This document shows, piece by piece, positions 5,372 through 9,203 of a stretch of 9,203 nt of DNA; the first letter of the stretch is position 1; each line of letters opens with the position of its first letter. This stretch comes from an uncultured Blautia sp. (GTDB lineage Bacteria; Bacillota; Clostridia; Lachnospirales; Lachnospiraceae). The position numbers were made by a program, and so were the translations under genes. Under the pieces are notes generated by a model. It ran no database searches and was not told the origin of the DNA. It saw nothing but the letters and a program-made list of their open reading frames with translations. The stretch lies in contig CALBGI010000051.1 in assembly GCA_937893675.1 (NCBI GenBank), forward strand, positions 1-9,203, in the 5' to 3' direction.

Positions 5372-6157
5372 TTATTCCCCCCTCTGCTTATATAATCTGT
5401 CAATCAGTAAGAACGAAACTAATGCCATGATCCCAAGAATGAATACAACTTGAAATGTTGAAGGAATTAGCCCTGTCATTTGCTCCAAGTCCATTTTTAT
5501 TCCATGAGCCGCCATATCTCCTGCACTCCAAAATGTAGTCAGTGGCGTGGGCAGAAGCCATAACATGGTTTTAGGCAGTGTGTCAAACAATGCTGTAGCA
5601 CTCATGTTCAGAACGCTGTAAAAGACGCACAGCAAAATGGAAAAAACATAGGTCTTACTGAAAAAGACAACAAGGACAATCAACGGGAGTGTTCCTGCCG
5701 TAATGAAAATTCCTGTTTCAACCGCTAAAAACAATTTATAGCCTATTCCATAAACTTCTAATGTTCCAAATCCGCAAAGAATTGTTGCAATGGTAGAAGC
5801 CACACAAAAAACAATTCCAAAAAGAAACAGGACAATAATCTTTGCAAGTACCATTTGCGTGCTGGTTACAGGAATTGTACGCAGATTTTTGAATGTATCG
5901 TTGTCGCGTTCCATAAAAAACAGGATAGCGGCAATCACTCCAATAATGCAGGGCAGTAAAAACTGGATACCATATCCCAGCACCATATTAAATAGTCCGT
6001 CGAAAGCATCTGCCTGATCCGTATATCGCTCCATCATAGAGGGCGTTGTCATCAGATAAGTCAGCGGGATTGGAAACAGGAAAGCAGCCAGAATAATCAG
6101 CGGAATAAATTTCTTCCGTTTCAATTTCAAAAATTCGCATTTGATTAGTTTAAGCAA
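5372..6157 (-). CDS. ABC transporter permease (LanE/MutE-like), antimicrobial-peptide export
   Basis: 261 residues, about six membrane segments (near 17-36, 59-81, 103-128, 143-165, 168-190, 234-253). The N-terminus LKLIKCEFLKLKRKKF and the coupling motif MERDNDTFKNLRTIPV (about 82-97) are hallmarks of the BcrB/LanE type of permease and parallel SREQTDDTLKNIL in the partner. The start codon is TTG at 6157, overlapping the end of the ATPase gene by 8 bases; AAGGA precedes it very closely, so translation is probably coupled to the ATPase. No conventional start lies nearer the family N-terminus. The substrate is not shown by sequence; a lantibiotic or similar cell-wall-active peptide is inferred from the ATPase and the two-component system. 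Confidence 0.85.
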   Translation of the reverse strand: MLKLIKCEFLKLKRKKFIPLIILAAFLFPIPLTYLMTTPSMMERYTDQADAFDGLFNMVLGYGIQFLLPCIIGVIAAILFFMERDNDTFKNLRTIPVTSTQMVLAKIIVLFLFGIVFCVASTIATILCGFGTLEVYGIGYKLFLAVETGIFITAGTLPLIVLVVFFSKTYVFSILLCVFYSVLNMSATALFDTLPKTMLWLLPTPLTTFWSAGDMAAHGIKMDLEQMTGLIPSTFQVVFILGIMALVSFLLIDRLYKQRGE

Positions 6158-7076
6158 TTCCTTCGCCCCCTGTCACACGCTTGAAGTAATCTTCAAGACT
6201 TTCTTCACAGGTATGCGCCTCCGATACCTCCAATCCGTTTTCTACAAAGGCAGTTACAATTTTCCCCACAGGCAGATCAAGGTTGCGCAGGCGCAGATTG
6301 TGGTCGTCCTGTATAGAAAAATGGTTTTCATGGAAATTGCGTTCCAAAATTCTTGCCGCCTGTGCAGTATCAGAGAGCGTAAACCGGATATGCTTACTGC
6401 TTTTTTGCTCCAGCTCAGCAAGGCTTTCTTCTTCCAGCAATGCGCCGTGGTCGATAATTCCAATATCGTCAGCCAGCAAGGAAATCTCCGAAAGAATGTG
6501 ACTGGAAATCAAAATGGTTTTTCCTCTTGCGTCGCAAAGCTCCCGAATAAAGGAGCGTACTTCTGCAATACCGATGGGATCGAGACCGTTGATCGGCTCA
6601 TCCAAAATCAAAAGCTCCGGATCGTGCATAACGGCAAGGGCGATGGCAAGCCGCTGCTTCATACCAAGGGAATACTGTGAAAAGAGCTTTTTATCTTTGT
6701 AGGGCAGTCCTACCAGATCCAGAGCGTCTTTGATGGCATGATTGTTTGGTACGCCCCGCAGGGTAGCAAAGATACGCAGGTTCTCTGTGCCGGTCAGGTT
6801 GGGATAAAAGCCGGGGGACTCGATCAGACTGCCAATACGGGGCAGCAACTTCTTTTCATTCCCCTGTAAAGACTTTCCCCAGATTTTGACCTCTCCGGAA
6901 GTCGGCTTCGTTAAGCCCAACAGCATTTTCATGGTAGTGGTTTTTCCGGCTCCGTTTCTGCCCAGCAGACCATAAATTCTCCCACGCTTCACATGGATAT
7001 TTAAGTCAGCCACACTCTTTTGTGAGCCGTATTGCTTCGTCAGATTTTTTGTTTCAATGATGTAATTTGTATCCAT
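6150..7076 (-). CDS. ABC transporter ATP-binding protein, LanF/BcrA type
   Basis: 308 residues. The nucleotide-binding domain is complete: Walker A GRNGAGKT (39-46), signature YSLGMKQR (135-142), Walker B ELLILDEP (154-161) and switch histidine His193 in ISSH. Where most ABC ATPases have the Q-loop glutamine, this protein has Glu86 in IGSLIESPGFYPNLT. This E-loop was described as characteristic of lantibiotic-immunity ATPases such as NukF; some BcrA-like relatives may share it. Residues about 210-308 are the C-terminal extension typical of the BcrA group. The ATG at 7076 has AGGAGG 8 bases upstream; an upstream in-frame ATG at 7112 has none. It is first in the operon and powers the two permeases. 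Expression is probably driven by the response regulator through the repeats at 7116-7156. Confidence 0.92.
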   Translation of the reverse strand: MDTNYIIETKNLTKQYGSQKSVADLNIHVKRGRIYGLLGRNGAGKTTTMKMLLGLTKPTSGEVKIWGKSLQGNEKKLLPRIGSLIESPGFYPNLTGTENLRIFATLRGVPNNHAIKDALDLVGLPYKDKKLFSQYSLGMKQRLAIALAVMHDPELLILDEPINGLDPIGIAEVRSFIRELCDARGKTILISSHILSEISLLADDIGIIDHGALLEEESLAELEQKSSKHIRFTLSDTAQAARILERNFHENHFSIQDDHNLRLRNLDLPVGKIVTAFVENGLEVSEAHTCEESLEDYFKRVTGGEGIA

Positions 7077-7102
7077 ATTCAAAACCTCCTGTTCTGTAAG
7101 GT

Positions 7103-7108
7103 ATTCTA
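7103..7108 (-). promoter_or_regulatory. -10 element of the transporter operon
   Basis: TAGAAT on the minus strand, about 27 bases from the ATPase start. At 17-18 bases upstream the sequence is AGGTTA/AAGGTT, unlike a sigma-A -35, and lies inside the 11-bp repeat array. This is the look of an activator-dependent promoter in which regulator sites replace the -35. Confidence 0.55.
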
Positions 7109-7115
7109 TCACGCC

Positions 7116-7156
7116 AACCTTGCATTAACCTTGCCGCAACCTTGCATTAACCTTGC
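7116..7156 (-). promoter_or_regulatory. Four 11-bp-phased direct repeats, candidate response-regulator operator
   Basis: AACCTTGC occurs at 7116-7123, 7127-7134, 7138-7145 and 7149-7156 (GCAAGGTT on the minus strand), each exactly 11 bases from the next. OmpR/PhoB-family regulators bind head-to-tail as dimers to direct repeats of this spacing. Four copies suit two dimers. The array ends 7 bases upstream of the -10 of the transporter operon and lies next to an OmpR-family regulator system. Confidence 0.75.
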
Positions 7157-7167
7157 AATTTGAAATC

Positions 7168-7207
7168 TGTCAAAATGACAAAGGTTCCCGCCATAAAGAC
7201 GGGAACC
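7168..7207 (-). terminator. Terminator of the helix-turn-helix/two-component operon
   Basis: GGTTCCCG (7183-7190) and CGGGAACC (7200-7207) form an 8-bp stem with a 9-base loop. On the minus strand it starts 3 bases after the kinase stop codon and is followed by TTTGTCATTTTG. It separates the kinase transcript from the transporter operon. Confidence 0.75.
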
Positions 7208-7210
7208 CGC

Positions 7211-8128
7211 TTAAATCTCCAAAGGAAAAAGCAACATAAATTCAGTTCCTTTTCCCGGAAAACTTTCAACTGTTATGCTTCCACCCATCTTTTCTACAAG
7301 CTGATGGACAATAGAAAGACCAAGTCCGCTGCCTTTTTCGGAGCGTCCTTTATCACACTTATAAAGCCGCTCAAATATGTGTTTCAAATCGTCTTTCTCA
7401 ATTCCCACTCCATTATCCGCCAGCAGCAGTTCCATGTTATGTTCCTTCTTTGACAGGACAATTTTGATTTTGTCTGCATGGCTGTGAGCGAATACATTTT
7501 GAATGAGATTATTGACGATCCTCATATAGCTGTCCATATCCAATTTTACCCGGACAGGCTGTTCGGGAATATCAATGTCATACTCAACCTGTTTATCCTC
7601 AAAAATCGGTATCCAGTCAATGAGGATATTTCTTGTCAGCTCTGCGGCCTCAACGCTCTGGATCTCCAAAGCAAACTCGTTAGAATTTAACTTGAACCAG
7701 TCAAAGAGTACATCAATATATTCTTTCAGATCATGGGCTTTCCGGCGGGCGGTTTCAATATAATCATCTCGGTCTTTTCCTATGACCAGTCCTTTGTGTG
7801 CAGCGTCAAGATACCCGATGAGGGTGGTAAGGGGCGTCCGGACATCATGGGAAAGGCTCGTCATAAGCTGGCGATTGGTTTCTTCTGTCTGGCGTACAAT
7901 CGAAAGTCTGCTTTCATAGGACACAACGATCTCATTGATTTCATAGGCAAGAGGTGCTGTCAGTTCATTTGTTGCAGACAGAATACGCCGGTTGCCATTT
8001 CCGTTTTTCACATCAACCAACACATTGGTCATTTCTGCTATTTGTTTTTTTACACGCTGAACTAAAACAATGGAAGTCAACACAGCCCCAATAGCAATCA
8101 CAACGGACAAGAAAACGATGATTTCCAT
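7211..8128 (-). CDS. Sensor histidine kinase, single membrane helix, no extracellular sensor domain
   Basis: 305 residues. One hydrophobic helix (about 2-24) is followed at once by cytoplasmic sequence, with no second membrane helix and no extracytoplasmic domain. The HisKA box is MTSLSHDVRTPLTTLIGYLDA with phospho-acceptor His94. The HATPase domain shows the N box (NNLIQNVFAHS, 206-216), G1 (DNGVGI, 238-243) and G2 (GSGLGLSI, 266-273). The ATG at 8128 follows AAGGAGG by about 10 bases, 5 bases after the regulator stop, so the two are co-translated as a pair. The short N-terminus suggests that the signal is sensed in or at the membrane, or relayed by the ABC transporter; similar small kinases control peptide-resistance transporters. 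It should phosphorylate the adjacent regulator. The ligand cannot be told from the sequence. Confidence 0.92.
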   Translation of the reverse strand: MEIIVFLSVVIAIGAVLTSIVLVQRVKKQIAEMTNVLVDVKNGNGNRRILSATNELTAPLAYEINEIVVSYESRLSIVRQTEETNRQLMTSLSHDVRTPLTTLIGYLDAAHKGLVIGKDRDDYIETARRKAHDLKEYIDVLFDWFKLNSNEFALEIQSVEAAELTRNILIDWIPIFEDKQVEYDIDIPEQPVRVKLDMDSYMRIVNNLIQNVFAHSHADKIKIVLSKKEHNMELLLADNGVGIEKDDLKHIFERLYKCDKGRSEKGSGLGLSIVHQLVEKMGGSITVESFPGKGTEFMLLFPLEI

Positions 8129-8133
8129 GCTGG

Positions 8134-8826
8134 CTACACCTCCTTATTAAACCGGTAGCCAATCCCTTTGACCGTTTGGATATACTTTGGACTGGAAGGA
8201 TTGACTTCTAATTTTTTACGAAGCCGGCTGATAATCGCCATAATGTTACTGTCATCATAGAAATATTCTTCGCCCCATACTTCCTCATAAATCTGCTGTT
8301 TGGTCAAAATTTTCCCTTGATGTTTTGCACAGTACAGGAGCAGATCAAATTCCTTTGGGGGCAGTTCAAAAGTGCCGTTTGATGTAGTAACAGAACGATT
8401 TTCAAGGTCAATCTGCAATCCGTCAAAATCCAGTTTTTGCACAGCTCCGGCTTGATGATTAAAGCGGGTGTAGCGGCGAATGAGGGACGCAATACGGGCA
8501 ATCAGTTCGTCCATATCAAACGGTTTTGTCAGATAATCGTCCGCCCCGGCCCGTAAGCCCCGCACTTTAGAAATGCTGTCATTTTTGGATGTGAACATCA
8601 AAATCGGCAGGCTGTTCTCTTTGCGGATTTCTTCCAGCGTTTCAAAGCCATCCATACCGGGCATCATCACATCCAGCACCACAAGCTGGTATTCCTGCTC
8701 TTTTAATTTCTGCAAGCCCTCTTTTCCGGTATTACAAAAATCAGCTTCAATATGTTCCGATTGTACGCTGCGTTTAATCAAAGCGCACAGTTCTCTGTCA
8801 TCATCTATAATCAAAATTTTATTCAT
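8134..8826 (-). CDS. OmpR/PhoB-family response regulator
   Basis: 230 residues. The receiver domain (about 1-115) has the acidic pair Asp8/Asp9, phospho-acceptor Asp52 in LDVMMPGMDG, Thr79/Ser80 in MFTS, and Lys101 in LTKPFD. The C-terminal winged helix (about 130-230) contains ELPPKEFDLLLY, QIYEEVWGEEY and the ending KYIQTVKGIGYRF typical of OmpR/PhoB. The start ATG at 8826 has AAGGAG 7 bases upstream; the in-frame ATG at 8862 has none. It overlaps the stop of the small helix-turn-helix gene by 8 bases, which implies translational coupling. The likely target is the 11-bp repeat array upstream of the ABC operon, since direct repeats of that period are what this family binds. Regulation of the transporter is inferred. 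Confidence 0.95.
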   Translation of the reverse strand: MNKILIIDDDRELCALIKRSVQSEHIEADFCNTGKEGLQKLKEQEYQLVVLDVMMPGMDGFETLEEIRKENSLPILMFTSKNDSISKVRGLRAGADDYLTKPFDMDELIARIASLIRRYTRFNHQAGAVQKLDFDGLQIDLENRSVTTSNGTFELPPKEFDLLLYCAKHQGKILTKQQIYEEVWGEEYFYDDSNIMAIISRLRKKLEVNPSSPKYIQTVKGIGYRFNKEV

Positions 8827-9007
8827 GGCGCAGCTCCTTCCCTTGTTTTGTCCTTCCGTCAATCGGCTTTTCTGTGTTCTTTGGGATCAACCAAACACCA
8901 GCCATCTTCACAGCGCCGGGGATACGCTCTCCGGCACAATAATAATTTACCCTACGAGGTGTCACGCCCCATTTCTCGGCAGCCTCTTTCAATGTCATAT
9001 AGTCCAT
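8819..9007 (-). CDS. Small helix-turn-helix (MerR/excisionase-like) DNA-binding protein
   Basis: 62 residues. MTLKEAAEKWGVTPRRVNYYC (4-24) is a helix-turn-helix and the following ERIPGAVKMAGVWLIPKNTEKPIDGR is the wing and tail seen in MerR-like/excisionase-like small proteins in Firmicutes. I chose ATG 9007 because GGAGG lies 6 bases upstream; a second in-frame ATG is 9 bases later. It is the first gene of the operon and its stop overlaps the response-regulator start. It may be an autoregulator of the operon or a recombination directionality factor of the element; the operon context favours a regulatory role, which is not proven. No catalytic residues are expected in such a protein. Confidence 0.82.
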   Translation of the reverse strand: MDYMTLKEAAEKWGVTPRRVNYYCAGERIPGAVKMAGVWLIPKNTEKPIDGRTKQGKELRHE

Positions 9008-9027
9008 TTCGCACCTCCACAGAGTAC

Positions 9028-9056
9028 ATTATAGTTCTCTTTCTCGAACAATGCAA
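9028..9056 (-). promoter_or_regulatory. Sigma-A promoter of the helix-turn-helix/two-component operon
   Basis: Minus strand -35 TTGCAT (9056-9051), 17-base spacer, -10 TATAAT (9033-9028), about 20 bases before the ATG at 9007. The -10 is consensus and the spacer optimal; the -35 matches half the consensus. It suggests basal expression of the regulators. Confidence 0.75.
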
Positions 9057-9065
9057 GAAACGAAA

Positions 9066-9129
9066 TATGAATTATAAACTTCAACTAACATGCATATAGC
9101 AACATTCCACGGGCAAAGTATGAATTATA
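9066..9129. repeat. Pair of 11-bp direct repeats TATGAATTATA in the divergent intergenic region
   Basis: TATGAATTATA occurs at 9066-9076 and 9119-9129, both preceded by AA and A or G. Each is nearly self-complementary. The second lies 22 bases before the rightward gene start and the first just upstream of the leftward -35. They are candidate operators for a regulator encoded at either side; chance in AT-rich DNA is possible. Confidence 0.45.
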
Positions 9130-9151
9130 CAATGTAACCGGGTGATGCTAT

Positions 9152-9203
9152 ATGGCGAAAGTTGAAGATTGTCCCGGTTTTGAAACCTTCGGTGCAGATG
9201 TCA
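9152..9203 (+). CDS. Start of a probable XRE-type regulator gene, 5' end only
   Basis: From ATG at 9152 the frame reads MAKVEDCPGFETFGADV and continues past the window edge, 17 full codons. This N-terminus resembles what I recall from XRE-family helix-turn-helix regulators in Clostridia mobile elements, but no helix-turn-helix is visible in so few residues. A GGGTGAT sequence 5 bases upstream is a fair ribosome binding site; a -10-like TATACA lies at 9126-9131 without a convincing -35. It is divergent from the helix-turn-helix/two-component operon and could use the repeats in between as operators. The product call is weak. Confidence 0.5.
   Translation, partial: MAKVEDCPGFETFGADV

Noticed and set aside
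6141..6680. 179-codon plus-strand open frame opposite the ABC ATPase
   Set aside because: It mirrors the ATPase coding sequence, lacks initiation signals and shows no domain.
8573..9034. 153-codon plus-strand open frame opposite the response regulator and small helix-turn-helix gene
   Set aside because: Antisense shadow of two well-supported genes; Ser/Cys-rich product without recognisable motifs.
9034..9049. GTTC...GAAC partial palindrome in the promoter spacer, considered as a LexA-type box
   Set aside because: Only four bases match on each side and the spacing differs from the Gram-positive SOS box, so chance is likely.
1..9203. CRISPR array, tRNA, rRNA or insertion sequence
   Set aside because: No spaced identical repeats of CRISPR type, no tRNA-like cloverleaf, and no transposase or terminal inverted repeats were recognised; the only phased repeats are the 8-mers at 7116-7156.

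Overview
The window looks like part of an integrative or mobilizable element from a low-to-mid-GC Clostridia-type Firmicute (gut Lachnospiraceae/Oscillospiraceae-like). This rests on strong GGAGG ribosome binding sites, a MobA/MobL (MobQ) relaxase with a DUF3847-type partner, sigma-70-like accessory genes and a BcrA/LanF-type ABC transporter cassette. The genus cannot be fixed from this sequence. No integrase, type IV secretion gene or attachment site is present, so whether the element is self-transmissible cannot be decided here.

Left part (1-3.7 kb, visibly GC-rich). The 3' end of a YafQ-like toxin gene reads rightward into a rho-independent terminator. It converges on a leftward mobilization block: three tandem sigma-region-4-like genes (3664 down to 2223), a small DUF3847-type protein (2194-1904), an RSF1010-like oriT (about 1741-1901) and the MobQ relaxase (1717-272). 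The oriT has a small hairpin followed by a TAAGTGCGCCCT nic core. It is unusual in that the 9-bp core is mirrored on the other side of the hairpin. The relaxase has no good conventional start codon: the GTG overlaps its own Shine-Dalgarno, and an ATA sits where a start is expected.

Middle (3.67-4.12 kb). No large gene. It holds a perfect 11-bp palindrome directly upstream of the first sigma-like gene's ribosome binding site, several strong hairpins, and a possible leader ORF of 35 codons whose Shine-Dalgarno lies in a hairpin loop. This stretch is also the boundary between GC-rich mobilization DNA and AT-richer cargo.

Right part (4.12-9.0 kb, AT-richer). This is a leftward antimicrobial-peptide (lantibiotic/bacitracin-like) resistance cassette: an ABC ATPase whose Q-loop glutamine is replaced by glutamate, two six-helix permeases and a small lipoprotein form one operon. 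A separate operon encodes a small helix-turn-helix protein, an OmpR-family response regulator and a single-membrane-helix histidine kinase; it has a good sigma-A promoter and ends in its own terminator. Four copies of AACCTTGC spaced exactly 11 bp apart sit just upstream of the transporter promoter and are the obvious candidate operator for the response regulator. No lanthipeptide precursor or synthase is present, so the cassette looks protective rather than biosynthetic.

Right edge. A rightward gene starts at 9152, probably an XRE-type regulator, divergent from the helix-turn-helix/two-component operon. An 11-bp direct repeat (TATGAATTATA) lies in the shared intergenic space.
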